Source of the DNA: Stratiolaelaps scimitus
Lineage: Eukaryota; Arthropoda; Arachnida; Mesostigmata; Laelapidae
DNA: 64,000 nucleotides
Direction of reading: 5' to 3'
Assembly (NCBI GenBank): GCA_019614645.1
Contig: JABWDB010000008.1
Location: 1,984,001 to 2,048,000, forward strand
The position numbers and the translations under genes were made by a program. Shown here piece after piece: positions 1 to 11,900 of this stretch. A model generated the notes under the pieces. That model was not told where the DNA came from. It searched no databases and saw only the letters and a program-made list of their open reading frames with translations. How positions within the stretch are numbered: position 1 is the stretch's first letter; each line of letters begins with the position of its first letter.

Positions 1-856
1 CGTGGTGGCGTACACTTAGTCAAGTCGTTACGAAATGTAACCAATACGAGGTAGGCTGCGAGTGAGTGACGTCTGTACACGGCGCAGGTTGATTGGATTG
101 ATTGAAATCTTCTTGCGAAGCCATTCGCTCACGCGCCCGCCCGCTGCCTTCGAGACTCTGCGAGCGCTATCCCGATCCAGCCCGTCTTCCTACGGCGGCT
201 GTATGCCGCCATAGGCCGCAGGCACTAATGGTGATATTGGTATTCAGTCTCCTTCGTTGACGTCGTCGTCGTCCTCGTTGTTCGTTTCTGCTGCTGCTGC
301 TGCTGCTGCCGTAGTCGTGCAGTCCTAGGTAGTCGTCGGTGGTCGCCGTTGTATCTATGATATGATACAATATTATAACCACCGCTAGAGCTCGCGAGAG
401 CCCGATTCAGCCGGCAAGATTCGAATGACACTTTCAGACCTTTTCGAGTGATACACGATACCGACACGGCACATGAATCGTGTCGGACAGCCGGCACTAT
501 TATGGGGCGGCTGCAGCGGCAGCGGCGGCGGCACTGATGTCGATAGTCGTGGATTGTGTGCTGTGGAGCGCCCGGAGTGCGATGGATTGTGGCTGGGAGT
601 CGAGAAATACGTGTAAATGAGTGTGGTTTTCTATGTGACGTCTGCACTGTTCGGCTCGGATCGGATTGGCTTTGCTGTCTGCTCGTTTGTCCGTCGCTCT
701 ACGGCTAAGTGCAGGGATCGACTGTGAGCCTGTTGTCCATCTCTGTCGCTTTCGTCCGACCGAACGAACGGTCGCCTCCCCGCCCGCTCGTCCGAGCCGT
801 GGCGGTGTACGCGATGGGTTCAGAGTCGCCCGATCAACCGACAGGTTTGTCGTGTA

Positions 857-902
857 GTAGTGGTGGTGGCGGCGGCGGCTGCTCCCGTCGCCGCCGCCGC
901 CG
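857..902. repeat. Self-complementary GGC/GCC triplet block
   Basis: A GGT then GGC run is followed after a few bases by a CGC run. The two halves are complementary, so a GC-rich hairpin of about 11-14 base pairs is possible. Seen directly. Confidence 0.8.
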
Positions 903-1730
903 CTGCAGGTATGAGAAGACAGGCAGAAACGAAGCGTCGGCTCAGCGGGCGGCCTACTAACTACACACTAATGACGTTTCCGTGGCAAATGATAAACCGA
1001 TCGGAGCGAACTCTGAACGATGAAGCGATCAGATAACGACAGCCACGATGGGAGCGGCGGCGGTGGTGGTGGTGCCACCGCTGTCGGGGCACCACTCTCT
1101 GTGACTGCGACTGTGTTATTATATGATACAAATAAGTCCCGACTGACTCTGCAGACACAAACAAACAAAACGCATATATACGCAGACAACAACGGCCACT
1201 ATTACGACTACGGGAACCACGGCTGCTGCTGAAGACTAACACGATAGACAGGACCCTTGACGGTGGCGGTGAAAACGATACACGTGCATTCGACGACGAC
1301 GGGTGTCATCATCATTATTATTACCATCATCATTTCTGTCAGCTCTGTCAATGTGATTGTGTCATTATTATTATTGGTACTACAACTACTGTTCCTTGTG
1401 CTGCTGGGGAAGCCGTTTGGCGAATGCATATTACAACGAATTTGAGTTGTTTGATTGCGCATATTGATGGTTGGACCCAGATGCTTCAACCAGGCTCATG
1501 CAGAGGCGTCAAATCGAAGTTATCAAATAGTAATGTATCGACGAGCATAACATATGAGGCGTAGTTAGATCTCATTGCGTTTGAGCTCTGTGCCTGCTAT
1601 CTGAACCTGACCCAGAGATTCGTGGTCGTCATAGCGGTGAAAGCATCACAGTGGAGAAAGCTCATTGTTCTATATCACTTGCATGGTTACGTCAACGTGG
1701 CTACATACATAGTGAACAACCTCTACAACC

Positions 1731-1770
1731 CCTCTCTGTATATATATATATATATATATATGTAGAGAGG
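1731..1770. repeat. (TA)n microsatellite with inverted CCTCTCT/AGAGAGG flanks
   Basis: A (TA)n run of about 25 nt is bounded on the left by CCTCTCT and on the right by its exact complement AGAGAGG. The whole 40-nt block is therefore a near-perfect cruciform or hairpin former. Seen directly. Confidence 0.85.
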
Positions 1771-2227
1771 TGTCTGTATATCCATCTCTGTGTTTGTACT
1801 TCTGTAGCGGCCTTAGACAGTCATAGCGGGACCTAGCAGAGCCGCAACACAGTGCCATGTGCAGAGGTACATCGGACTTATTCGATATCTCGCGGTGTTC
1901 ACGTGGTATCTACATTTCGTATATGTCTAATCATAATAGCTAAGTGCGTTTCCGGCGTATCTGCAGTGCATCGGGCAGCACTCCAACGCCTACCGAGCAC
2001 CGTGAGCCTATTGGGCAGCATAATCATCGCAGGCCACCAGCACAACGAGTGAATTGTTCGCGCCGGAAACGCGTGGGCGACGTTGCCCAGCGACGTCACT
2101 CGCCTGAGGTGCCGACCACTATGCCACTATTATTTTATCGGAAGAATTACCGATTCCTGCCTCTCCCTGAGTTCTCTCACCTCAACGAAGGCTTCGCGTT
2201 GTGATTTTGTGCTGCTGACCCTCATAG

Positions 2228-2595
2228 TATCATCCTCTTTCCTCACCGCTGTATCGGCCCCTCCCGACTCTTCTATGGCTTTCTGCGAGCCAACGATGTC
2301 AGGTCAGACGGCACCGCCAAGAACGACGCTGTGCTTCTGGTAGACGTAAGTATTACTGCTGCTGCTGTTGCTGCTGCTGTCGTATCGTTGTTGTAAATTT
2401 CATTTTAATTACACTCAGATTATGATTGAATACAGGGGTAGGTGTAACAAACAGCGATGGCCAATCAGTCGCTTGGTCGGTCGGCTGCTGCTCACGACGT
2501 TGATCGAGGCACTCGGCCGCCGGCTGCCTGTCAATAGAAGGCAGCACTGTATCGCGTCATGGCTCATCCGCAGCAGCAGCAGCAGAAGAAGCTGA
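2228..2595 (+). CDS. Candidate two-exon gene fragment, unknown protein
   Basis: Function unknown; no domain recognised. The case rests on an intron-like segment at 2346-2418 (73 nt). The donor is GAC/GTAAGTATT, a near-perfect 5' splice site, and the acceptor follows an AT-rich tract, TTTTAATTACACTCAG/ATT. Upstream exon 2228-2345 has one frame open for 39 codons, ending NDAVLLVD in phase 0. Downstream, the same phase continues for 58 codons (start IMIEYRGRCNKQ) to a TGA at 2593-2595. The upstream exon has no in-frame ATG, so either an earlier exon is missing or translation starts at the ATG at 2422, two codons past the junction, with the first exon as 5' UTR. The end of exon 2 runs into CAG repeats and reads as serine and arginine. 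A minus-strand donor/acceptor pair also lies at about 2180-2105, showing how easily such pairs arise here. Confidence 0.25.
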
Positions 2596-2599
2596 GATA

Positions 2600-4308
2600 G
2601 AGAGAAAAGAGAAATAAGCACGAGCCAGAGGGTTACCGGACAGCAAATGGACAATGAATTGTTTCAAATAGCATCCGTAACAACGCATACATACATGTTT
2701 ACACGGATAGATAGGCCGGCACGGGATAGAGAGAGACAGAGAAAGAGAGAGATACAGGTGTGCATTCATCTCTGCGTGCACTCTGAATCAACAGCACCAG
2801 CACACTGCAACTATGGGAACCCTTTGCGGTGGCTAGACGTGTCCCTCGAATAAGAGCGTGCGGAACCCGTAAGGCTGCCGTCCAAGACAGTGATGGTCCT
2901 CCACGAGAAGACTTCTTCTAGCTAGCCACAGCTACATGAGTCGCTCGCAGCGTCGTGACACCTTTGAAATATACGCGGGTGTAGCGAATACACACTCAAG
3001 CGAGTAGCAGCAATTGTGACGCCAGTCGATAATCGCTAGCGATAGCGTTTCCTGCAAGCTGCGAGGCTAGACTTAATAGATAGATTACTACTATTTGTTT
3101 GATCTGTTGACACCGGTTTAGCTTGGCCTCGGCCTCTCACTTAACGAGAACATTTTGCTTGCCAGTTAACGTTGGCCGGCAGATCGTAGCGTGGTTGAGT
3201 CTATCGAAAATCAGAGAACAATGCATAGAGCAATGATGCGGCGAGGGAAGGACCTTGGCGAAGAATCTACTAGTTCGCGATCGTATTACCGAAGCAGGCG
3301 ATCGGAACGAGTTTCGCCGCTGATCGAGATCGCTGGGCCTGGGGAGTGACAGCAAGGCAAGGCCAAACAGGAGAGGGTGGATAAGGCCTCGAATGCCAGA
3401 AACCCAGGCTCGGGCTAGTTCCGTTGTCCGATGCGATGTAAATACAACGAGCACTATTATGTCAGCTGGCGCCCGATCGACGATCCACTTTAAATGGACC
3501 AAATGCTACATGGTACAACATGCTAATTACGTATGTTGGTCTGTGTTTGCTGCCACCCAGCCGATGTTGGTCCGCTGGCTACCAGACGAAACTTGCGATG
3601 TACACCTCTGTTTTTTGCCAATGTTACACAGTATCTGGTTGGGTTGGATCACATTTCGTTAATGAATGCTAAAAGCAGCGACGTATGATATGCCCGGCTG
3701 TTGCCGTTTGTCAACAGCTATTACATTCAAGTGCGTCTGTGCGTCTGTGTAGGTACATATATATGTGAGTGCGGTCGTGTCAGGGTGTTTGACGTCGAGC
3801 TTCTGTAACATGTATTTACTTTAAGTGTAGCATTTCCTCAAGTGCTAGATGCCCCTATGAGGGGTTCATCGTTGTGAACTCCTCCGTCCTAACACTAGAC
3901 GTTATCGATTCGCGTTGGGTAACGTATGGTCGAGGCGACTCAGCGACAAGCCTGAAGGTAGCGTGAATATATTCCCGGAATATCAGCGCTGGGTCAGAGA
4001 AATGCAGACTGTTGTGTGCATATGTGTATTGTTACTTCTCATGAAATTAGTAGCATGAATATTACTCGTGGTGAAATTCAGCAAAACTACAGTATTATAA
4101 TATCTTGTCTGTGGAGTTCGACCGCATTCGAGTTTATTTCATGTAGTCGAAATATATGTATCGTATGATATACATTATATTCGAAATATTTAACTTCAAT
4201 TCTAGTTTTTTTTTAGCATTCGTGCGGCTATTATGTTGTAGTTATTGTTGTTGTAGCGGTGAGAACACAGCACCAGTATGATTTACCGGCAACCCATCCA
4301 TAACATTA

Positions 4309-4349
<41 letters not shown>

Positions 4350-5500
4350 CCGTTTGCCCACCAAGGCGACCCTATGGTGACCATCCAAAGGGGGCCGGAG
4401 GTTTGCTGTGTATGAGTTGTTCCACGTTCACTGTGTGTCGCCGCTTCTAGACAGTGCAAACGGAACTTGCATATGAACATCATAGCATATTCTAATTGTT
4501 CCAGCCACCTCATTGCGGGGGGCCGTTGACAGCAGCAGTGAGCGACGGCAGTGGCGGTTTGAGCGCCCCGTGCGCTCTGGCCGTCGGTGAACGACGATGA
4601 TTATGTCTTTCTTAGGCTTTTTAACGCACACAACCTCGCCTTCTCTCCATATAGACACATCGTGTACCGCTATAGACTGACAGAGTAGGTTGCGTTGTTC
4701 GCCCGCATTCTCACAATAGTAGATAGATAGATAGTGACAGGGAGTGCGTGGAGGGGGACGACATACGCAGGGAGCGTTTGATGACCGAAGCCAGCTAAAA
4801 CGGAACTTCTGATGTTGTAGTGTTGTTCCTAGCGAGTTCTGCTGTTGTCGACATTGTCCCGCCTCTTCGTGTCCTGCTGCCATCCTGCTTCGAGTAACCC
4901 TTGCCAACGTCCCAACCTATAATACTAGCTGCAGCAAAAGCAGTTCGCCTCATACTCCTGCAGAGCTACCCACCAGACCGACCCGCTTATCCCCGCCCCG
5001 CGGTTTTAACTCTCGCGTGACGACGCACGTCAACTCCTCGCGCGAGTCCAACTTCATGCGAGCGGCAAGGATACGATGTCTTATCCTTTCTCTGTATAAT
5101 ACCTCGGACAGGGTGCGCTCGCCCTGCAGAGCGGCCGTTACTCCGTTCCGAGCTTGCGGTCTCGAGTCTAGCAATGTAGCGTGTTCGTGTCGAGCGGCCG
5201 CGCTCGTTCCCGCATTGTCGTCGTATCAACCCCCTACACTCTCGTCTACCTATCAGCCCCCCGGTGGGCGTACAACAATTGCTAGTGATGAGTAGTTTCG
5301 GTGCGTTTCCAACTTTGCGCGATATTATAATGAATTCAAAATCGAAGCCACTGATGTGGGTCGGTGATACGGTACAACGAAATAAATGCTCTCGAGTATC
5401 GCTAAGCAGCTATCACATTTCGTTGTCATTCGTAACAATGGCTGGCAGAATCGTCAAAAGCGACAATGACCATTGAACAGTAACCAGTGAATGTCTTCGG
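2600..5500. other. Mixed non-coding DNA
   Basis: No supportable gene. There is GA-rich sequence at 2725-2755 and a (TA)n run at 4312-4346. Between 3000 and 4250 the sequence is comparatively free of simple repeats, but no frame stands out on either strand. A purine/pyrimidine-balanced stretch at 4430-5290 holds several overlapping open frames on both strands with no distinguishing feature. Confidence 0.5.
4312..4346. repeat. (TA)n microsatellite
   Basis: About 17 uninterrupted TA units. Seen directly. Confidence 0.95.
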
Positions 5501-5510
5501 ACAGATACAC

Positions 5511-5512
<2 letters not shown>

Positions 5513-5541
<29 letters not shown>
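5513..5541. repeat. (GA)n microsatellite
   Basis: About 14 GA units followed by a short purine run (AAGGAAGAAGAAG). Seen directly. Confidence 0.95.
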
Positions 5542-5544
<3 letters not shown>

Positions 5545-5773
5545 AAGAAGAAGAAGTGGAGTGATGAGAGGCATAGTTGGCGATGATCTCAAGATTGAGA
5601 TGAACCTAACCATGTCACTAGGGTATTTGCTAGCCGTATTCGCATCTATATATATTCGTATCTCGGCAGAGCCGGACCGCAGGTACCAGTGCTCTGCCTT
5701 CGCTGTATTGAACAATCAACAATTTCTTACCACAATCAGCAGCATCATGAAGACGATTATCATCGGTACAATA

Positions 5774-5805
5774 ACACTATATATATACATATATATATAC
5801 AGTGT
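5774..5805. repeat. (TA)n microsatellite with ACACT/AGTGT inverted flanks
   Basis: ACACT, then two TA runs separated by a single ACA step, then AGTGT. The 32-nt block is an imperfect palindrome. Seen directly. Confidence 0.8.
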
Positions 5806-5926
5806 GTGTGGGGAGAGTTAGTGAGAAAAAGGTGTTCAGGCCAAAATGAACACTGGACGTCCAGAGGATATGAGATCATCGAGCGGAGACCACCACCAAG
5901 TGTCTTTTATTCATTTGTATTTCTAG

Positions 5927-6012
5927 GTATCTGCCTGTCCCTCTCTCTCGCTCCCTGCCTGTGTTTTCTGCCTCAATCGAGAGTCGAGTTGAACAGCACG
6001 TCTAACACTTGG
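5927..6012 (+). other. Possible small exon behind a strong acceptor
   Basis: A pyrimidine-rich acceptor (TTCATTTGTATTTCTAG) ends at 5926. It is followed by 86 nt open in one frame and then a weak donor-like TTG/GTAAAA at 6013. No product can be proposed, and the strength of the acceptor is the only reason to list it. The first bases after the acceptor are GTATCT, so it could alternatively be read as an acceptor abutting a weak donor. Confidence 0.12.
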
Positions 6013-6019
6013 TAAAATA

Positions 6020-7040
6020 ATGGTTGGCCTGCTTCCGGGCGCACTCTTGCTAGCGGACAAACGGGCCTCGTCCAGCCTCACCACCAAAACTGAATGTGGT
6101 GGCTTGAACGACGGCCCGAATTTTCGACCGGCTAACACCACCACCACCACCACCACCACCGCCGCCGCCGCCGCCGCCGCCATCACCGTCATCGGCTTGC
6201 GGCCGGTCAGCCAGCGACTCAGTCGGTGCCCTGTCGCATGGCTGGCAAAGGCAACAGGCAACTCGTGCGCGAGTGCCCATATCTATCGACCGATCTCGCG
6301 ATCGCATCTCGGTAGCAGCAACAGCAGCAGCAGCAACAACAGGAGCCGCAAGCTAAACGCGTATATATTCGCGTAGATGATAGCTGCGGTTGCAAACAAC
6401 AAGTAGTGTTCAGTTGTTGAGCTAATAGGCGCTGGTAGCCGATAGCTACATGTTGTAGCGCTGTTGTTATAGTTGTTGCTGTATGTCGAAAACAGCGAAC
6501 GGCAGCAGCTATCGAGAGGGGCGAATATGCCTCTTCCGGGCGTCCACATCAAAGCTAAAAGGCAGTGGCCCGAATGGCCACCACCGGGAGAAACCGATCC
6601 AGGGCAGAGGGTGCCGTAGACCAAGACGGCGAACGCGCTCCGATCGACGAGGAGCGATCAGAGCAGAGACGGCGGTTGGGGACTGATGGAGACACGGTTT
6701 CAGATGGAATTGTTGCTACCATGAAATGCTAGCAGCTATTTACATAAAATGCAAGAGATGCCTATCGAGTTTGATCGAATTACGTGCGCCCTCCTTACGT
6801 CGTCGAATTCGATAACAAAAAAGAAACATTGGCTAGATTCATTGGTTCGTGCGACGACTGCAGTTCGTGGCGGACGGTGGGACCTGGCACGACTATCGGC
6901 AGCCCACCGGGTGATTTACTGTGCTTTGTATCCGCTCCGATGTTGCGCTACTACTGGACAAACGAACGTCTAATTGCAACGCAGCGTAGCGTTGCTCGGT
7001 CTCAATCAATAGCTAGATGAGATATTGAAGTCGCTTGAGG
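6020..7040. other. Triplet-repeat and unique non-coding DNA
   Basis: The main element is the (CAC)n(CGC)n compound repeat at 6136-6182, followed by AGC/AAC triplets at 6313-6345. From 6480 to 7020 the DNA is unique, with overlapping plus-strand frames of 60-78 codons that show no domain, signal or splice support. Confidence 0.5.
6136..6182. repeat. (CAC)n(CGC)n compound triplet repeat
   Basis: About eight CAC units pass directly into about eight CGC units, with no interruption apart from the single-base change in the unit. Seen directly. Confidence 0.95.
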
Positions 7041-7124
7041 GTAAGCTGGATCGGCGGGGGCAGCCGATCCAACAGATACAAATCTATATTCTCGTGTTAT
7101 CGTAGCTTGACGTTTGTATTGTAG
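7041..7124 (+). other. Candidate 84-nt intron containing a hairpin
   Basis: The donor GAGG/GTAAGCTGG at 7041 and the acceptor CGTTTGTATTGTAG at 7124 are both close to consensus and 84 nt apart. A perfect 9-bp stem (7047-7055 with 7063-7071) lies just inside the donor. The flanking exons have only short open frames (about nine codons before and eleven after, in phase), so if it is real the transcript may be non-coding. Confidence 0.22.
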
Positions 7125-8999
7125 AGCTAACCGGCAAATATTCCTGCCACTGTATTTAAGAGCTCAACGACCGCAGTGTTTTACCTCGGCCTTCTCCCCT
7201 TCTCTCTATCTCTTTCTCCATTCGTCCCATTATTTGAGCCATATAGAGGCCTTTTTTGGTTCCTATTCGTTGCGGCCAAACCCTCAGGAGCAGCTAAGCG
7301 CACCGACATCTTGAGCCATCGGCTCGTATGCACCGACCAGCGAAGAATAAGCACTAAATATAACTATCTACGTCAGACTCACCGGTCGAATTCGATGCAT
7401 ACACCAAGCATGAACAGTGTCACACATAGAATTTCAACACGATACGCCGGCAATGCACCGGCGTAATGTACGGATAATATTATTAATATGCTAAGAAAAT
7501 TTGGCATTGCCAACGTGCAAGGTGGCCTTGCGCGTTTCAGCCTGACGCCCTTCACCGGAAGATCTCCCGCAGCAGGAGCACAGAAATATGATTTAATACT
7601 TGTATTCTTTCGCGAGACAGACGTTCCGTCGGGGTTCTACTACCAAAGTCGATGGCCGTTGTTTTCTCTCTCTCTCTCTCTCTGATTGGGCAATTGATGT
7701 CGTGGTCTCCTGTGGTCTTCTGACCGCGACGCTGTGTTAACCGTTCGTTGTTGGTGGCCAGCTACGGATATCCGATAATAAATTTCACACGGTTTCTGTG
7801 AAGAAAATCAAGAAGATTAATAATTATTGGCTGCATTTCAGCAAGCGCACCAGCAGCAGCAACAACAGCGGCATTTGTCATATTTCATCAGCGACTGTTG
7901 CTACTCACGTATCAACGAAGCGTACGATCATGAACTTACCGTCACTCGAGCGTGTTCCACTCAGCGTGGATTGATGAAAGTGAAATGATTTTCGTGAATT
8001 GACGCCAAAACCCAATACCTATAATATAATGAAATATATCATATCATGCTATCACGCTCTCTGACTCGCATGCAAATTCACTGCCCCTTGGTCTGACCCC
8101 CGCCTCCCTCTCTATCCATATCTCTCTCTCTCTCTCTCTCTCTCTCTGATCCTGTGTATCTGTGCATGGTCGCTTGACGTGGCGTTGCTTGCTTGACTAG
8201 CTGGCCGGCCGGCCACGCGCCTGAAATTATATATCTACATACAGCATGCATGTATAATAAAAGCGACTGCGGCAAAATGGGGCGGCAGCGCCCAGCCCCG
8301 GTTATTAACTTTGTTAATTGCAATCTTAGTCGCCGCTGCCGCCACTGATGGCACAGACATCATCAACTATTGACGACGTTGATGCTGATACTGTTGTTGT
8401 TGCCACCGCCGCCGCCGCTGTTTCCAGCAGCGGTAGCCAACAACAAGAACAACAGTAGCTGTAATGGCAACGATATCGATCCAATGGTTAGAACGCTGTT
8501 GGTTCTGCCGTTCGATTGTAGTATATATCTGCAACAACAGTAGCAGAAGCAGCTACCCGTTGCTGTACATAGGTGGTTGCATGAACGAGCAGTATCGTTG
8601 CAGCAGAAGGTGTATGGATCGAGTTCTGCAGAGGTGGTAGTATGTGCTGTCCTCGGCGATCGCCGGCCCGCCGAACTTGACCTCACTCGACTGTGGCTTT
8701 CAGCAACTGAAATTTTGCCTGATGACAATCGCAACTGAGCGGGTTGTTGGTCGCTCGGCGCCCTCTTCATGCTGAACGTCACTCGCTTACGCCAACGAGC
8801 AGCCCGGCGGTGGCGATAACAACAACAGCAGCAATAAATGAACTTCCAACTATTTCAACTCTCAGTTTCAGTGGAATAGTTACACCCACTCGGCAGAACA
8901 ACCGCTGCCGCCCATGAGGCGAGCGTTGACGCAACATTGGCAGCGGTGGACTTAACAACGTACACTGTGAGGTAGTACTGCGTGCTCTGGATGGTGAAT
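7125..8999. other. Microsatellite-bearing non-coding DNA
   Basis: Contains (TC)n at 7664-7683 and 8120-8148 and GCC/CAG triplets at 8407-8460. A pyrimidine-rich acceptor-like TGCATTTCAG ends near 7840, and all three frames after it stay open for about 45-50 codons. Such simultaneous openness reflects composition rather than coding. No gene is supported. Confidence 0.5.
8120..8148. repeat. (TC)n microsatellite
   Basis: About 14 TC units. Seen directly. Confidence 0.95.
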
Positions 9000-11900
9000 G
9001 AGTACGTCGGTGTTGCCGAGTATTTCACCTCTTTTTTTTGTCAACTCGCTAACACACGTACAGGTATATCAAAACCAAGCTGGTTGCTATATAATGCTAG
9101 ATAATTCTAAACCGTTCATTTTCATCCAGGACCAAACGTTCTTCCCTGTCACTAGCACGAGTTCCGCAATTGCTAAAAACATGTATTATATAATACTATA
9201 ATGGATACAGCAACAGATAGGCTATGCATCTGTCCATCAATCGCCGCTCGAATATTACAGCAACACGATCACACGATTATACGGACACGTCATGCGAGCG
9301 TACACAACAGGAACATTATCTTTATGTAATTTTTGGGCGAGCCCGTAATAGGCTCACCAACAACGAGACTCTATCATCGAGCCAGAGCTGACGGTTGCCC
9401 GAGCTCGTATCTTTTTGTTGCTGCCTACGATGCAAATCGCTCGCCTTGTTGCGCGAATTGTCACATTTCTAGCGCAGTGAACTGCGCCCCTCGCCCCGGC
9501 CGACCGCCCGCCCTCCCGGAGTCGAGAGCAGTTCCAGCAGCAGCAGCAGCATCATTTGGCTGTTTCTATCGTCGTCGTCGTCGTCTATCCGTCGTTCGTT
9601 CAGTTTGTTGTAACTCGAAGCGAAAAGCGACTTCGGCAATCAGCGGCGTAGCGGCCGGCAATACGCCGGGACGAGGAGAAACGCGAAACGGGTGGTGGCG
9701 GCGGCGGCGGCGGCAGCGGTGGTGGTGGTGGTTATTCGCTGGTCTGCTATTTCTGAGATTGCCACCGCTTGATAGCGCTAGGGAACGAGCGCTCCCTCAC
9801 TCATTCGCACAGACGAGCAGACACACGCACTCGTGCTGGAACGAATCAGAACGCTGCTGAACCTGAATTTACCCTTCTGGCTTACCCGCCGCTGCTGCGA
9901 CCGGTCATCGCTGTAAATGCTCCAAGCGGTGTCTGCAAGCTGTCCGCTATGCACACCGCTGGGTGTCCGCCGGGTGATTTGGCGGTTCTGAACTATCGCG
10001 TCTCACCGGCTATAACTGTGCTACGGCTACTATCAGCCACCGCCGCCGCCGCCGCCGCCGCCACCAACAACAATATCCCCAGCAGCAGCAGCCGCAGCAA
10101 CGGCACAGTAACGGCGTTGGATAGTTAGCTTGCAAACGAGCCGACGCTCGCCGACGAAATGCTTGACGATGAAAATGTGCGGGCGGTTGGATAACGTGAT
10201 GTGACAAAGAGGGACAACACCCGCACCAGCGGACGCCTGTGTGTCCATGACACCGAGTTCATGGCGTTCGGCGAGCGGACGGGTCGGTCACTTTCAGCAG
10301 GTCCCTTCACCGTCTATAGCACTTCGGGTCGTTGTCGTCATCATCGTCGTCGTCGTCGTCGACCAGCAGCAGCAGCAGCTTTCGCCGTTTGCAGCTTTCG
10401 GCGGCTTGCCATGCTATTGCCATCCTCGCTGCCGCTGTCAATTGATGGCGATGGGAAGGTGGCGATCGCGCTGACGATATACAGAAACGAAAAGAGAAAT
10501 CGGCAAGGTACACTCCGGATACGATACGACACGACGGGATGAATAGAAGTCAAATCAAACAACAACAGCACAACATGAGACAACGAGTGAAACGCTGGTG
10601 AGCTAGACAGAGAGAGAGAGAGAGATGGGAGATCTGCAGAGGGAGCTGGCGATGCCCGGCAGAGATTGGCAGATGAAAGACAAACCCGAGGAAAGAATGA
10701 AAATGCTGATGGATGTCCATAGACACTAACCTATTGGTGGTGCTGCAGGCATCAGTAAACATTAGTCTGTATCTCTCTCTCTCTCTCCTGATCTCGTGTG
10801 AGTGCGAGATGATGGTGGTGGTGGTGCTGTGACTATTATTGTTATTGCATCTCGATAAACAGCGTCAGGGACTTGCACATGTATTGTGTGATATGTATGT
10901 GCGGTCTATCCGGGAACGCCCCCCGTCGGCGCCCCATTCGTTTGATGACGATCGCGTCCCTATCACCAACAACGGGGGCATCTATCAGCAGTGGCCGACA
11001 GCGACCAAGAGCTAAACGAGCTGTATCAAATATGGCAGCTGATGTGGCGCAAACAACAGCCACACTCGACCGTAACATTGTCTAAGGTCGGTGCGTATTC
11101 GATGACCGTTGATGGAACGAACTGGAGAACGACTCGCGCGACAGAGTTCTGTCCGACTGTATTAGACTTCACCGGGGGAATAAGCCCAATTCGAGACGAA
11201 AGAGCGTCGAAGCACAAGTCAACAGGTGTAATGCTCGTCGGCATCTAAACACCGTTGCCACAACATTACAACAGTTTCGCCACTTCTGGGACACTTTTCC
11301 ATTCGATAAAAGCTCACACAAAAGCATCCAGACGACGCAAGGGCCACAGATACGGCGGCCATATATTCCTTTACTGTTCTGTCGCTCAGCAACATATCCT
11401 ACAACCACTGTTGGCGTATAACCGCAATCACCGTTCGCTCATGTCACCATTAGCATTGACTGCTGTTGTTGTTGTTGTGTTGTTGCTGCTATTATTATAA
11501 TCACTATTTGATTTCAGCTTTTGCAACAGTGTTCGTTTTTGCTTATGAACACATGAGTCAAGAGTCGCTGCCTCGTCTCATCGCAACGTCATCACCAATT
11601 ATCACCGCGAGTGGGCGGCGGCGGCGGCGGCACCACCGGTGGCTCTACCGAAGCTGGAAATGACGCGTCAGTGCCATAAATCGAGAAGAGACCTCTCCCT
11701 GATCTCTCTCTCTCTCTCTCACTGTCTCCCCTGCTTCTTTCCGTTGCTGCGCGCTCGTCTGAGCTTCACGCCGGTTCTCCTCCAGGCCCGTTACGCCGTG
11801 CTCTCAGCGATTTTTTCACCATTCGGAATGAATGAATGAATAGTGAATCAGTCACCTTGTTTCAGCTGTGTGAAAGCCGCTCGGCAGTCGCTCATATTTG

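Larger units (their letters stand above)
1..2200. other. Non-coding, GC-rich triplet-repeat region
   Basis: No supportable gene. It holds a (CTG)7 run at 288-309, a GGT/GGC block facing a CGC block at 857-902 that can fold on itself, GGC/GGT repeats near 1053-1074, and ATC/ATT repeats at 1299-1345 and around 1365. The first kilobase is rich in CG dinucleotides. A CTGCAG/GTATGAG junction near 905 looks like a 5' splice site, so this could be a promoter-proximal or 5' UTR exon region, but nothing else supports that. Confidence 0.5.

Noticed and set aside
2105..2180. Minus-strand donor/acceptor pair 77 nt apart
   Set aside because: The acceptor is weak and no flanking frame continues. Recorded as evidence of how often such pairs occur by chance here.
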